Shown piece by piece: positions 51,797 to 63,299 of a DNA stretch of 64,000 bases. Source of the DNA: Paracoccaceae bacterium (lineage in GTDB: Bacteria > Pseudomonadota > Alphaproteobacteria > Rhodobacterales > Rhodobacteraceae). The number at the start of each line of letters is the position of its first letter. Position 1 is the stretch's first letter. The position numbers and the translations under genes are program-made. The DNA is taken from positions 55,861 to 119,860 of the forward strand of contig JAOGIM010000003.1 of NCBI GenBank assembly GCA_028150825.1, in the 5' to 3' direction. The notes under the pieces are model-generated. The model did not search any database. It was not told where the DNA came from and was given only the letters and a program-made list of their open reading frames with translations.

Positions 51797-53680
51797 TTAA
51801 AAAATTAGATTAATCATTGGTAGTGATACGATCAAGAAGAGAAACGTCATAATTCCGCCCGTGCGCATAAAGTCAATGACGCGGTACCGCGCGGGTCCCA
51901 TGATCAGAGAATTAACTTGATGGGTCGGTATAAGGAACGAATTAGATGTAGAAATTGCAACAGTCATTGCAAAAACGGCCGGGTTTCCACCTGCGGCCAA
52001 TGCGATCGAGATAGCCAGCGGGACCAACAGGACTGTAGCGCCTATATTGGACATGACCAAAGTGAAAATTGTTGCCAAAATTGCAATACAGCCCTGCAAG
52101 CTCCAGATAGGCCAGCCATCGAGCAAAGAAACAATTTGGAAAGCCAACCATTCAGCAGCACCTGTGGACTGAACGGCTTGCCCCAAAGGTAACAGGCTCG
52201 CCAAGAGAAAAACCGTATTCCACCCCACCGCTTCATAGGCTTCATCTATGGATAAAACGTTAGTCAGGATCATCCCTATCGCGCCTGTTAGCAGAGCAAG
52301 CGACAAACGCAAATCAGTGAATAATATCAAACCAAAGGCCAAAAGAAAGAACAGGAGCGCCCAGCCTACTTTCTTGGGCCGCAGATTCTCTTGTGGATAA
52401 TCAGTCGTGACAACAACAAAGTTTCTATTCTTATTCAACCGAGTTAGCGCTTCCCAAGGCACATGAACAACCATGATGTCACCTGTTTGGAGCGGCTCGA
52501 TAGACAGTCTAGTGGCATTATGATCCTCTGTTTGGACATGACTCAAGGTTACCTCTCCACGTCTGATGGCAAGTAAAGACAGACCATAAACTTCACGGAG
52601 CCGCGTCTCTTTTGCAGTTTTGCCCCTCAACTCACTGTCCGGGGGCACAAGAATTTCTGCAATTCCTGATTTCTCAGAAGAAGTACTATCTGCGAAAATA
52701 TCTAGTTTTGGTACTACGCGAACATCAAACACTTCGCAAAACTGAGAAATAACGCGCCTGCGACCAAGCATCGCCAGCCGACACGGAGCCTGTATCACAG
52801 TATCATTGGGACTAGATAGCGAAGTTTTTCCTTGAAAATGAGTACCAATTACATAAAGATTATTAGCTTCTGAAACATCCGCCAATGTATGGCTTACCAA
52901 TAGTGAATGTTCTGTTACCTCAATCTCGACCAAATCAGCTTTCAAACCGTAGAGTCTTTTCACATATTCATTCATAGATTGACCCGATACAGCATTTCCT
53001 CCCACGCTTGTCTTGGGCAGCAAGAGTTTTCCAAAGATTATAAAATACAGTATGCCAGTAAGAAGCAAAGCTAGACCAATGGGGGTCACCGAGAACAAAT
53101 CAAAGGGCGCCATCTGCTTTTCAATTGGCAGGTCTCTATTCGCCGCTAAAATCAAATCATTCAATAGGATCAAAGGTGAAGACCCTACCATAGTCATCGT
53201 TCCACCAAGTATTGCACAAAAGCCCATCGGCATAAGAAGACGACTTAAAGGTATTTCAGTTCGAGCCGAAATTCGGCTTATAACGGGCAAGAATAGGGCG
53301 GCTGCCCCGACGTTTTGCATAAAGGATGAGATCACTCCGACGGTGACACCCACAATTGGAATGATCCGTTTCTCAGTTGTGCCGCCAACTGACATAATGC
53401 GGCTGGAAACTATGCTCATCATGCCAGTTTTATCCATACCCGCCCCTATGATCATAACGGCAATGATTGAAATAACTGCGTTTGATGCAAATCCATCAAA
53501 CAAGTGATGTATGTCTGCAATAGTGGAAAAGCCTGGAATATAACTTGCCATGCCAAGCAAGACCATCACCACGACCGCGGCCACATCAATGCGGACAACC
53601 TCGGTAACAAACAAAAATATCGTCAGAATAATGAAACCAAAAACCATTATCATTTCGGGAGTCAGGGAGAATACTTCCAT
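51797..53680 (-). CDS. SLC13/DASS-family anion permease with two TrkA-C-like domains
   Basis: 627 aa; VGVISSFMQNVGAAALFLPVI, GSSPLILLND, GNPAVFAMTVAISTSNSFLIPTHQVNSLIMGP. Confidence 0.92.
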   Translation of the reverse strand: MEVFSLTPEMIMVFGFIILTIFLFVTEVVRIDVAAVVVMVLLGMASYIPGFSTIADIHHLFDGFASNAVISIIAVMIIGAGMDKTGMMSIVSSRIMSVGGTTEKRIIPIVGVTVGVISSFMQNVGAAALFLPVISRISARTEIPLSRLLMPMGFCAILGGTMTMVGSSPLILLNDLILAANRDLPIEKQMAPFDLFSVTPIGLALLLTGILYFIIFGKLLLPKTSVGGNAVSGQSMNEYVKRLYGLKADLVEIEVTEHSLLVSHTLADVSEANNLYVIGTHFQGKTSLSSPNDTVIQAPCRLAMLGRRRVISQFCEVFDVRVVPKLDIFADSTSSEKSGIAEILVPPDSELRGKTAKETRLREVYGLSLLAIRRGEVTLSHVQTEDHNATRLSIEPLQTGDIMVVHVPWEALTRLNKNRNFVVVTTDYPQENLRPKKVGWALLFFLLAFGLILFTDLRLSLALLTGAIGMILTNVLSIDEAYEAVGWNTVFLLASLLPLGQAVQSTGAAEWLAFQIVSLLDGWPIWSLQGCIAILATIFTLVMSNIGATVLLVPLAISIALAAGGNPAVFAMTVAISTSNSFLIPTHQVNSLIMGPARYRVIDFMRTGGIMTFLFLIVSLPMINLIF

Positions 53681-54385
53681 CGAGTGGACCTGTCTTGCCT
53701 TAAACTACTTTATTTGGGTAAGTATAAGGAAGCCGGTAACGGGATAATAGTAAAGACTTATTTGATCAAATTACAGGCAAAGTATCTTTTTTTAATTTTA
53801 ACTCTACAAAGATTGAGATAAACTAAAATCTCTTTCCAGACCTCCAGACGTCTTAAAATCCATCCACCAATTACAAAGTTTCGTTACACTCATTCTAACA
53901 GCGATATATGGCTATCATACGAGCATAGATTGGAATAAATATAAAGATAAATGTTAATTCGTTTGCTCGCAAACCGCTGCAAAAGTTCTTTGACGGTGTT
54001 CTGTTTAAAAATTAAGATTTAGCTGGCCATTTAATACTTCATGACTATTATTCTGTTATTAAGAAGCCATATGAGCATAACTCTTAGAATGCCATAATAG
54101 AGCCAGGGTTTAAACAACCAACCTATTCGATCTAGCGGCCACTATTCCTTTATAGATAACTTATTTTGAACAACGAGGCCTAAGTGATCTAGTGCTTTCT
54201 ATAGCACCTAATTAATCATCATCCGTAAAGGCTTCCTTTAGTTTGTAAAGTGTTTTCAATTCTATCTTAAGGAGCTCTAGAAATAAATGTATTAGCACTC
54301 TAAATGCTAAAAAATTGCAATAAATATAAGCAATAAGGAACCAACCCAAAAAATCTGGGTGATGCGCGCCTCAAGTACAAATATT

Positions 54386-55990
54386 CTATGTGAATCCGAT
54401 CGAAGCTGCTTTCACATCATCATCGATATAAGGCATGTATTTCGAAAAGTTTTCAGAAAACATTTTAACGAGCTTTTGCGCCTGCCGATCATATGCCTTA
54501 GCATCTTCCCAAGTTTCACGCGGGGTCAAGAGCTTGTTATCGATACCCTTTAGCATAACAGGTACCTCAAAGCCAAAATTAGGATCTTTTCTAAATTCTA
54601 CATCCATAAGACGGCCATCTAGCGCTGCGCTCAATAGCGCCCGCGTAGCTTTGATTGGCATACGCGATCCAGTGCCATATCCACCGCCAGTCCAACCTGT
54701 ATTTAGCAACCAGCAAATTGATCTATGATTAGCGATTTTGACCTGAAGTAGTTTCCCATAAACCTCAGGGCGCAGAGGCATAAAAGGCGCGCCAAAGCAG
54801 GTAGAGAATGTTGGTTCTGGTTCGTTAACCCCTCGCTCAGTACCGGCAGCTTTAGACGTAAAGCCAGACAAAAAATGGTACATAGCTTGCGCTGGTGTAA
54901 GACGGGAGATGGGCGGCATAACACCAAAAGCATCACAGGTCAGCATAATTATATTTTTGGGGTAGTCGCCAAGGCCATTTTCCGCAGCATTGGAAATATA
55001 GTTTATAGGATAGGAACAACGCATATTCGGGGTCAGGGACCCATCTTTAAAATCAAGTTCTTTTGTCTCCTCGTCATAGACCATATTTTCAATCACAGTG
55101 GCAAACTTCTTCGTTGTCGCATAAATTTCAGGCTCTGATTCTTCTGTAAGATTAATGGTCTTAGCGTAACACCCTCCCTCAAAATTAAACGTTCCATTAT
55201 CCGACCAGCCATGTTCATCATCACCAATCAATACACGGCTTGGATCGGTCGAAAGCGTGGTTTTACCAGTACCTGACAAACCAAAGAACAAAGCAGTGTC
55301 TGCAGGATCATCAATTGCGTGGTTGGCAGAACAATGCATGGGCATAACACCCTTTAATGGCAACAAATAATTTAATAGAGTAAAGATAGACTTTTTATTT
55401 TCGCCAGCAAATTCTGTGCCTCCAATCAAAATGACTTTCTTTTCAAAGTTCAAAGTGATCACTGTGTCAGTGCGACAACCGTGACGATCAGGGTTAGCTT
55501 TAAAACTTGGGCAATTAATAATTGTCCATTCTGGCAAATGCCTATCAATTTCGGCAAGCGCTGGACGGCGCAGTAAATGACGTATGAACAAGCTATGCCA
55601 CGCAAGTTCTGTCACGACCCTGACATCAAGGCGATGCGTAGGGTCTGCTCCGGCGTAAAGGTCTTGAACGTAATATTCACCTCCTGCCATGTGCGTCAGC
55701 ATATCCGAGTAAAGAGTATCAAAATGTGCTGAATCCATTGGTGGATTATTTTCCCACCAAATTTTGTCCTCTACCTCAGACGTCCGCACAATAAATTTAT
55801 CCTTTGGACTACGTCCAGTGAATTTTCCAGTTGTAACCAGTAACGTGCCGCCTTGCCCCAAGTTACCTTCATCTGACTTCAAAGCCGCTTCAATCAAAGA
55901 AGGCTCCAAAAGATTATAATAGACAGTGCCCAGCCCAGTAATTCCCTGATCTTCAAGCGTCATGCTTTGGTTTACCCTTCCATGTATCAT
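54386..55990 (-). CDS. pckA: Phosphoenolpyruvate carboxykinase (ATP)
   Basis: [60 protein letters not shown]. Confidence 0.97.
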   Translation of the reverse strand: MIHGRVNQSMTLEDQGITGLGTVYYNLLEPSLIEAALKSDEGNLGQGGTLLVTTGKFTGRSPKDKFIVRTSEVEDKIWWENNPPMDSAHFDTLYSDMLTHMAGGEYYVQDLYAGADPTHRLDVRVVTELAWHSLFIRHLLRRPALAEIDRHLPEWTIINCPSFKANPDRHGCRTDTVITLNFEKKVILIGGTEFAGENKKSIFTLLNYLLPLKGVMPMHCSANHAIDDPADTALFFGLSGTGKTTLSTDPSRVLIGDDEHGWSDNGTFNFEGGCYAKTINLTEESEPEIYATTKKFATVIENMVYDEETKELDFKDGSLTPNMRCSYPINYISNAAENGLGDYPKNIIMLTCDAFGVMPPISRLTPAQAMYHFLSGFTSKAAGTERGVNEPEPTFSTCFGAPFMPLRPEVYGKLLQVKIANHRSICWLLNTGWTGGGYGTGSRMPIKATRALLSAALDGRLMDVEFRKDPNFGFEVPVMLKGIDNKLLTPRETWEDAKAYDRQAQKLVKMFSENFSKYMPYIDDDVKAASIGFT

Positions 55991-56423
55991 TTATGACCTC
56001 CTAATTGGTAACAGTGCCTACCTTCTTTTAGGTTTCTATAACCTTCATTTTAACAAGTTAAAGGCGTGATTTGACTAGTTAGCGCAAACATTTGAATGTT
56101 AGCGCAACCTAAGAGGTTTATCTTTCTATCAGACTACTTCAGCTGCACTGGATAGATTTTAAACGTACAATAAACAAATATTTGGCCCCATAGCGTACTG
56201 GGCTTAATTGAAGTACAATTGCTAAAGGTTTTTTTACAATAGTCCACTTAAGCTACCTCGCCGACGTCAATACTTTTGGGTACTATATTTTCTTAGTTGA
56301 CGAGAATTTAAAGTTCAAAAGATCAAAATTTAAAGGCCAAATAGTTTTCTCACACAGTGAAGACAAAAAGTTATTAGGAAGTCATTTCAAAAAATTATTT
56401 TTAGCGTATATTTTCAATTATAA

Positions 56424-56818
56424 TCACTCACCTGTTATTAACACTCCGTAAGAACGCAATTCATTGAGAGCAGGTATTGGCATGTGATCGGCGGAAAACT
56501 TAACAAAAATTGCTGTTGCCTTAAAAATATTCCCATCAAATTTGCCCTGAACCACTACGGGGCTATCCACTTCAAATAAATCTGGCAAAATGTCGTCATA
56601 AACTACGCTTATTCTGCCATTTTTATCCGTTAAGGAAAAATGAGCTCCAACAGGGTCTGTATTCTTCGCATATTGTGCAATTCCAAAAACATTTATTGTT
56701 CCAGAGAATTGCGATGAGTACGATGGAACCTCACTGGGGAATAAAAAGTAACGAGTTTGGGACGATACGCTAGTAGCAAAAACACAACATGCGGCAGCCA
56801 AATATATCATGAGTTTCA
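56424..56818 (-). CDS. CcmE-like OB-fold periplasmic protein lacking the canonical heme-binding His
   Basis: YFLFPSEV, FSLTDKNGRISVVYDDILPDLFEVDSPVVVQGKFDGNIFKATAIFVKFSADHMP resembles CcmE (xxVxYxGILPDLFREGQGVVxEG...AKHDExYMP); start reset to MKLMIYLAAACCVF. Confidence 0.7.
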
Positions 56819-57129
56819 TTATAATTATTCTCCAAAATTTTTTTTGACTGTATTTGAGATTAGGTGCTTGCACCAGATATGATCGTGAAAAATCTAAGTA
56901 GTATAATCGAAAAACCTTCAGGTTAAGAACAGCTCGTTAAGTAGCACTTCTTAGCGATACAAGTTTAGGCAGAGAGAAAGCGTCTCTGACCAGGTTTTCA
57001 AAGTAGTATTACGTAGGTAAATACAGTAATAATACCTACACAAAAAATTTCAGCGGAATGTTATTGTCAGGTTCCTTTGATATTACGGAACATTATATAT
57101 TTTGCTCGGATATTAAAGATAGCGGAGCA

Positions 57130-57740
57130 AAAGTCTTATCAGAAAAATCTTTAAATTATCATCTTAACTAATATACTGATCGGAGAGACACAAATAAACC
57201 ACAGTATTGCTCAATTATAATTATACTCATATGAACTTGGCGCTTTAGCAGTTCAATGACCTCTCCCATTTGACTTATTATATTAGGCTGCATAACTTTT
57301 GTTGGCTGGTCTAGGATTAAAATTTGCCACGGAATAATTTATGCTCGGTCAATCGCTGATTGTTGCTGATTACTACCTGATGAACCATGACGTTAACGAG
57401 ACGCCATTTTTTTCAAAACTGGAAAAATTTCATTTATATAACCCCAAACGATATGCTCTTTGATAGGCTGGCAAGAATAACCAGTCTGTAAATTTTCTTC
57501 CGCCCTCGGTGGAGGAAAAATATCGCATGCTTGGGTTACACAAGCAATACCCGGTTGGGCGCGTTTGAACAAGGCCATATGAGCCAGATCTCTTCTGTCG
57601 AGATTGACCTGCCCTAGAAGCAATCGAATGGGTCCCTGGTATTGCTCGCATCAGGCAGGTCTTGCCAACACTATTTGAGCCCAACACGCGTGTGGACCGT
57701 CTTTTCTTGGCCTGAGACTCCAAAGTATACAAGATTTGGG
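57130..57740 (-). pseudogene. Decayed branched-chain amino acid/urea ABC transporter ATPase (UrtE/LivF-like)
   Basis: RVLGSNSVGKTCLMRAIPG (degenerate Walker A), FKRAQPGIACVTQACDIFPPPRAEENLQTG, GSNQQQSAID, ILILDQPTKVMQPNIISQMGEVIELLKRQ in shifted frames. Confidence 0.7.
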
Positions 57741-57879
57741 ATATGAACGATAACGCTAAGTTGTATTTCCCTTGGCATATCATGCTAGAGTGTGCAGCAT
57801 GACCGCTATAACGCGCCGCCATAGGATGGCAGCCCTGTTCAAAAGTGGCTCCATTTCGGTGGCTGGTAAGGAAAAAACT

Positions 57880-58815
57880 ATGATACTAATCAGTGAAGCG
57901 CAATCTGCAGCCATCGTAACACCTGAACTCGCCTTCTCAGCGGTACGTGATGCCTTCATCGCCGCTATCGCCCCAAGTGCCGTAAGCTTTCCGGTTGTTA
58001 TGGCCCATGGCAGCGATCCGAAGAATCGGTTCACCATCAAGTCGGCATCTGGTATAGAGCTAGCCGGGCTGAAGGTTGGTGCCTACTTCCCCAGCAACGA
58101 TGCACGTGGATTACCGCGCCATGCCTCGACGATACTTCTAATCGACCAGAGTACAGGGCGTATAGGTGCGTTGATCGAAGGGTCAGCAGTGAATTGCTAT
58201 CGTACTGCTGCGGCGGATGCAGTCGCAACCGATGCATTAGCGAGACCAAACGCAGACGTCCTGACTGTTATCGGGACTGGCCATCAAGCAGCCTACGAGG
58301 CGCAGGCCATCGCTCGCATCCGAAAGCTGTCCCGTTTGCTGGTGGTCGGCAGAGATCCCTCTCGCACCGGCTCCTTCGTTCAAAAATTGCGCAGCTCGGG
58401 CTTGCCGGCTGAGCCTTCGGCGGCGAAAGCCGCAGTGCAAGCAGCCGACATCATCGTTACTGCAACCACAGCCACTGCGCCGCTCTTCGAGGGGACGTGG
58501 ATCCAACCGGGAACGCATATCTCGTCCATGGGATCAGACGCAAAGGGGAAACAGGAACTCCCCAGTGATCTTTTGTTAAAAGCAAGTCTCTTCTGTGATT
58601 TTCCAGAACAGTCAGTGCGCATCGGCGAGTTCCAGCATGCCGACTCTACGGCAATGCCAATTGCAATCGGCTCAGTCTTGTCAGGCGGCGCTCCTGGCCG
58701 CCAGAATGAAACCGAGATCACCATATTTGATAGCTCAGGCATCTCGCTCCAAGACCTATACATGGCAAACGTCATTATCGAACGATATGCAACAACGACG
58801 CTTCAGGATAGTTAA
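57880..58815 (+). CDS. Ornithine cyclodeaminase/mu-crystallin family protein
   Basis: RFTIKSASGIELAGLKVGAYFPSNDARGLPRHASTILLIDQSTGRIGALIEGSAVNCYRTAAADAVATDALA; VIGTGHQAAYEAQAI; start reset to MILISEAQ. Confidence 0.92.
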   Translation: MILISEAQSAAIVTPELAFSAVRDAFIAAIAPSAVSFPVVMAHGSDPKNRFTIKSASGIELAGLKVGAYFPSNDARGLPRHASTILLIDQSTGRIGALIEGSAVNCYRTAAADAVATDALARPNADVLTVIGTGHQAAYEAQAIARIRKLSRLLVVGRDPSRTGSFVQKLRSSGLPAEPSAAKAAVQAADIIVTATTATAPLFEGTWIQPGTHISSMGSDAKGKQELPSDLLLKASLFCDFPEQSVRIGEFQHADSTAMPIAIGSVLSGGAPGRQNETEITIFDSSGISLQDLYMANVIIERYATTTLQDS

Positions 58816-59118
58816 AGGAGGATATTAAAGCTCCATTGCCACAGCTCGCGTACACAGTCATGACGGGGCAGACAGTATCACAAACCCACGGTCTCAGGCT
58901 TCAAGGCCCATAATCCAATTTCCACTTTGAGACATCCGGCTAACGGTCTAGAACTGGGCCAAGTTACCATTCTTTGAATTTATTATGAAAAGTCATGGGA
59001 TAGTAGTCAGGTGGTGCTTAATATGAACTAAAGAGGATTTATGATAGGTTTGTGGATACAGGACATAAATCAGATTATAAAACTCCACGTGGCAAATTAA
59101 CTTGGTAAGATCACTTAA

Positions 59119-61116
59119 ATGAATGAAATCGAAATAATTGAGCACATCTGGATAGAAATGTCAGATGGCGTGCGTCTGTCCGCTAAGATTTGGCTACCAG
59201 TGAACGCAAAAAATGCACCCGTACCAGCTATTTTGGAATTTATTCCATATCGCAAACGTGATGCATACGCATTGCGAGACCATGCCAATCACGCGTGGAT
59301 GGCGGCCCGTGGATATGCATGCATTCGACCTGACATGCGTGGTCATGGTGACTCTGAAGGCATAATGCTGGATGAATATTCTCCCCGAGAACAACAAGAC
59401 GCAGTCGAAGTAATTGAGTGGCTCGCCAAACAAAAGTGGTGTTCCGGCAATGTCGGCATGATGGGTCTATCATGGGGTGGGATAGCAAGCATGCAGGCAG
59501 CGATCAAACAGCCCCCAGCCCTCAAAGCTATTATACCTGTTGGAGCATCGTTGGATCGATATTATGACGATGGAGGTTATCTAATGGGTGGCTATCCTGG
59601 CCAAGGACTTGGCTGGGGTGGCGTCATGTTTGGATATTGTATCCGCCCGCCTGATCCTGAGGTTGTTGGTGATTTATGGCGTGACATGTGGTTTGACCGC
59701 CTCGAAAAAACACCTATGTTTGCCGAGAAGTGGCTCACTCATCAACTGCGCGATGAAACTTGGAAACAGGGATCAGTTTGTGAAGATTTTGATAAAATCA
59801 AAGTGCCAGTCCTAGGTGTGAGCGGCTGGAATGATTGCTGGCCAAATACGATGATCAGATTGCTAGAGAATATCAATGCTCCATGCCGAGTGGTATCTGG
59901 GGCTTGGGCGCATGTATATCCAAATCTTGGCGGACCGGGCCCAATGATTGGGTTTCTACAGCTTGCTCTGGAGTGGTGGGATCACTGGTTAAAGGGTATC
60001 GAAAATGAGATAATGAATGAGCCTGCATTCGTTGCCTTTCTGCAAGATAGTCACAACCCCGATCCAAATCCTAGCGAACGCCCGGGACGTTGGATTGGTG
60101 AAACGGGCTCGCCCACACAAAATGTTTCGATAAAGCGCTACAAAATGGGGCCTGGAGCCTTATTTGAGAAAAACTGTGAAACCACAGGTTTTGCAAACAT
60201 TTGCTCACCACTAAGCATTGGATTGAAAACGGGTGAATACATGCCCATTTCTGGTTCAGCAGAACTCCCTCAGGATCAGAGTGCTGATGACGCGCTTTCA
60301 GTTTGTTTCGAAGATAAGCAGCTTACAGCGCCGCTGGATCTTCTTGGGACACCAAATTTGTACTTGCGTGCGTCTAGCGATTTCTCATGCGGCCTGATTG
60401 CTGCAAGACTTTGTGATGTGGCACCAGATGGAACCTCAACACTGATCAGCTATGGTGTTCTTAACCTTAAGCAACGAAATGGACGTGAGACTCTAGCCGA
60501 TCTTACTCCCGGTGAAAATGTGGATGTGGTTATTCGTTTAAACGATATAGGTTGGTCATTAAAACCTCAGCATAAAGTGCGACTGGCCTTGTCTAGCCAA
60601 CTCTGGCCAATGGCATGGCCTGTAGCTGAGCGTGCAACCATTACCTTAGATCTAGCTCATTGTTATTTGGATTTGCCCGTCAGGGACGCCAATGCCGCTG
60701 GTGAAATTAAGACACCGTTCGGTCCGCCTGTTACAGCCGACCCGCTCGTGCATGAAATCTTACTTCCACAAGAAGCATCTCGTCATACTCATAGCGATAT
60801 CGAAAAGGGTGAGATAGTTTACGAAGTTAAATTTGATGGTGGAAAAACAAAGTTTGAAGCCACTGGTTTGACATACGGATCAAACAATTCACAGAAATAT
60901 ACCATAGTTGAAGGAGATCCGCTCTCCGCATGCATTGAGTATCAATCAGGTTTCAGTTTTCTGCGTGATGGTTGGGATATAAGGACAGAGAGCGAATTGA
61001 TTACAACATGTGATGCGTCTAGCTTCATTCTCAAAGGCCGCATCGCAGGTTTTGAGAATGATCAACAAGTTTTTGTTCGCAACTGGGACGTCAAAATTCC
61101 CCGCGTGGTGTTTTAA
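59119..61116 (+). CDS. CocE/NonD (S15 peptidase-like) hydrolase
   Basis: WIEMSDGVRLSAKIWLP; RGYACIRPDMRGHGDSEG; VGMMGLSWGGIASMQAA; C-terminal jelly-roll-like domain. Confidence 0.93.
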   Translation: MNEIEIIEHIWIEMSDGVRLSAKIWLPVNAKNAPVPAILEFIPYRKRDAYALRDHANHAWMAARGYACIRPDMRGHGDSEGIMLDEYSPREQQDAVEVIEWLAKQKWCSGNVGMMGLSWGGIASMQAAIKQPPALKAIIPVGASLDRYYDDGGYLMGGYPGQGLGWGGVMFGYCIRPPDPEVVGDLWRDMWFDRLEKTPMFAEKWLTHQLRDETWKQGSVCEDFDKIKVPVLGVSGWNDCWPNTMIRLLENINAPCRVVSGAWAHVYPNLGGPGPMIGFLQLALEWWDHWLKGIENEIMNEPAFVAFLQDSHNPDPNPSERPGRWIGETGSPTQNVSIKRYKMGPGALFEKNCETTGFANICSPLSIGLKTGEYMPISGSAELPQDQSADDALSVCFEDKQLTAPLDLLGTPNLYLRASSDFSCGLIAARLCDVAPDGTSTLISYGVLNLKQRNGRETLADLTPGENVDVVIRLNDIGWSLKPQHKVRLALSSQLWPMAWPVAERATITLDLAHCYLDLPVRDANAAGEIKTPFGPPVTADPLVHEILLPQEASRHTHSDIEKGEIVYEVKFDGGKTKFEATGLTYGSNNSQKYTIVEGDPLSACIEYQSGFSFLRDGWDIRTESELITTCDASSFILKGRIAGFENDQQVFVRNWDVKIPRVVF

Positions 61117-61343
61117 TACTTAAATAGCTACAATTTTCAAAATATAATGAAGTAACTTATTTTACCTGATAAAATAGCTCGAAAGTCCGCGAGACACAGT
61201 CTTTTTTTCGGAGTTCCCCTATTGACCTTGCGGGCAAAGCGTTGAGATTTTACCAAGTTATCCCAGCATAAAATCTATATTTGTCTGTTGTTTTTTGTGG
61301 TTAGTGCTATTTCTGAGCATAATATTTATGAAGTAGAACTAAT

Positions 61344-62567
61344 GTGGCGGTTAATAGAATGAAGCTAACTGGCCCTTTTCTTTTCATTTTAACCACATTG
61401 ATGATTGATGCCATCGGGGTTGGGATAGTATTTCCAATCATGCCAGACCTGATGGATCGTGTGGGTGCTGGCAGCGCGGCGGAAGGGGCATTATGGGCCG
61501 GTGTGATGATGTCTGCCTATGCAGCAGCAATGTTTGTATTTGGGCCAATCGTCGGCAGCCTTTCAGACGCTTATGGACGGAGGCCAATATTGATTGCCGC
61601 GATGGCTACTTTGGCGGTCGATTACATTATTATGGCTATGGCTCAAACCTATTGGGTATTACTAATGGGGCGGATAATCGCCGGGATGGCCGGTGCCACA
61701 TATATAACGGCGACAGCCTATATATCTGACATTACCAAACCGGAGGAACGGGGTGCCGCCTTTGGTATGATTGGTGCTGCCTTTGGCGTTGGCTTTGTTT
61801 TTGGACCGGCCCTTGGAGGTATCTCATCAGGCTGGCATGTCACAGCACCCTTCTGGATTGCGGCGGCATTATCAACACTCAATATGGTTTTTGGTGTTTT
61901 TATTTTACCAGAATCTCTGACTGAAAAAGGCCGCCGCCCTTTTGGTAAGAGAGATCTAAATCCTTTCGCCTCCATAATCCGCGCTTTTGTTATCCCGGGC
62001 CTAACAATTCCACTGATCTGTATCTTTGTTTTTGAATTTGCAAATATGGTCTATCCTACCCTCTGGGCCTTTTGGGGGCTTGAGGTGTTTGCATGGGACA
62101 GCTTCACCATTGGACTAACCTTGTCAGCATACGGAATTCTAATTGCAGCAGTACAGGCTGGACTACTACCACAAATGACAAAGCGCCTCGGTGATTATAG
62201 GACCCTAATCTTTGCGAGCATCGCTGCCGTAATTGCACTCGTAGGCTTTGGGTTTTCTACTGCAGCTTGGGCGGTTGCCATATTTATCCCGATTGCTTCG
62301 CTGTCAGATATGGCACCACCCTTGCTGACCGCCTTTGTCGCTAATAGAGTGGCTGATGATCAGCAAGGTTTGGTACAGGGGGTGATTGCATCACTAGCAT
62401 CGGTTGCAGCAGTGTTAGCACCCCTCGTGCTCACTGGCGTTTTCGATCGATTTGTAAATAACAAAGGGCTATTTTTTCCAGGCGCACCGTTTATTGTTGC
62501 AGCAGTGCTTATAATAGTAATTCTCCCTTTGATGTTGCGTTTGAAACCTCAGAGTACACTACGGTAG
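61344..62567 (+). CDS. MFS transporter (TetA-like)
   Basis: DAIGVGIVFPIMPDLMDRVG; GSLSDAYGRRPILIAAM; GAAFGMIGAAFGVGFVFGPALGG. Confidence 0.9.
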   Translation: MAVNRMKLTGPFLFILTTLMIDAIGVGIVFPIMPDLMDRVGAGSAAEGALWAGVMMSAYAAAMFVFGPIVGSLSDAYGRRPILIAAMATLAVDYIIMAMAQTYWVLLMGRIIAGMAGATYITATAYISDITKPEERGAAFGMIGAAFGVGFVFGPALGGISSGWHVTAPFWIAAALSTLNMVFGVFILPESLTEKGRRPFGKRDLNPFASIIRAFVIPGLTIPLICIFVFEFANMVYPTLWAFWGLEVFAWDSFTIGLTLSAYGILIAAVQAGLLPQMTKRLGDYRTLIFASIAAVIALVGFGFSTAAWAVAIFIPIASLSDMAPPLLTAFVANRVADDQQGLVQGVIASLASVAAVLAPLVLTGVFDRFVNNKGLFFPGAPFIVAAVLIIVILPLMLRLKPQSTLR

Positions 62568-62889
62568 ATAATTCTACAAACTTGGAATTCTTCAGTTATT
62601 AGGGTTCTATAAAACAAATGAGAGGATCCATCACATTGCTGAAATATTCCCTCTAGGATCAACCAATACCTTATGCCACTCGCTTAGTGCAATAGAATGC
62701 AACATTCCTTAACGAACTTTCTCTTTCCTTCCTCTGCTAACCCAACATTATATACCCCAGATCCAAGGCTTAGCATAAAAGACTTCATTAGCGCATCTTT
62801 GAGGAGCTATCCGAACTCTTAAAGATGAGGATGAGCTTCGAGCCCTGTGAAGTGACGTATAGACGCAACGCGTCGATGGGACGTCATCT

Positions 62890-63260
62890 GACCGTGGCTA
62901 CAATGTGCTGATCCCGACGAAAATTGAGGAGGTAATAAGCGCTCAAGATTATGATATCTATGATGTTCGCAAAGACATTACCTACTCTCACATTATGATG
63001 TCAGGGAGCACCTTGCAGAAGTTGGAAAGCGATTAATTGAAGACGAATAATATGCTAATGTCGCTGCGTTTTTAGACTTCGTTTTAGGCCACTATTTAAA
63101 GAGCGATATGGAAAGCTTTGATTAGTCAAAGTTACCAGATTACGTCAGGTTAAAGTTTGAGTCATAAGTTGAAGGCAGCGCTCCACTAGCTGGTATAGAA
63201 CAAATCACTCCATCGTATGTTGGCTTTCAGATACTTGTATACAGTCCACCAAGCTAGTAG
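62890..63260 (+). pseudogene. Remnant of a type I restriction enzyme HsdR C-terminal domain
   Basis: GYNVLIPTKIEEVISAQDYDIYDVRKDITY; EHLAEVGKRLIEDE*YANVAAFLDFVLGHYLKSDMESFD*SKLPDYVRLKFES; IEQITPSYVGFQILVYS; stops and frame changes. Confidence 0.65.
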
Positions 63261-63299
63261 CTTTACCTTGTCCCATCAAAAATGACTAAAGATTCCCAT

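Noticed and set aside
58194-58775. Extra ORFs on both strands across the ornithine cyclodeaminase-like gene
   Set aside because: GC-richer sequence inflates spurious open frames; the main frame explains the region.
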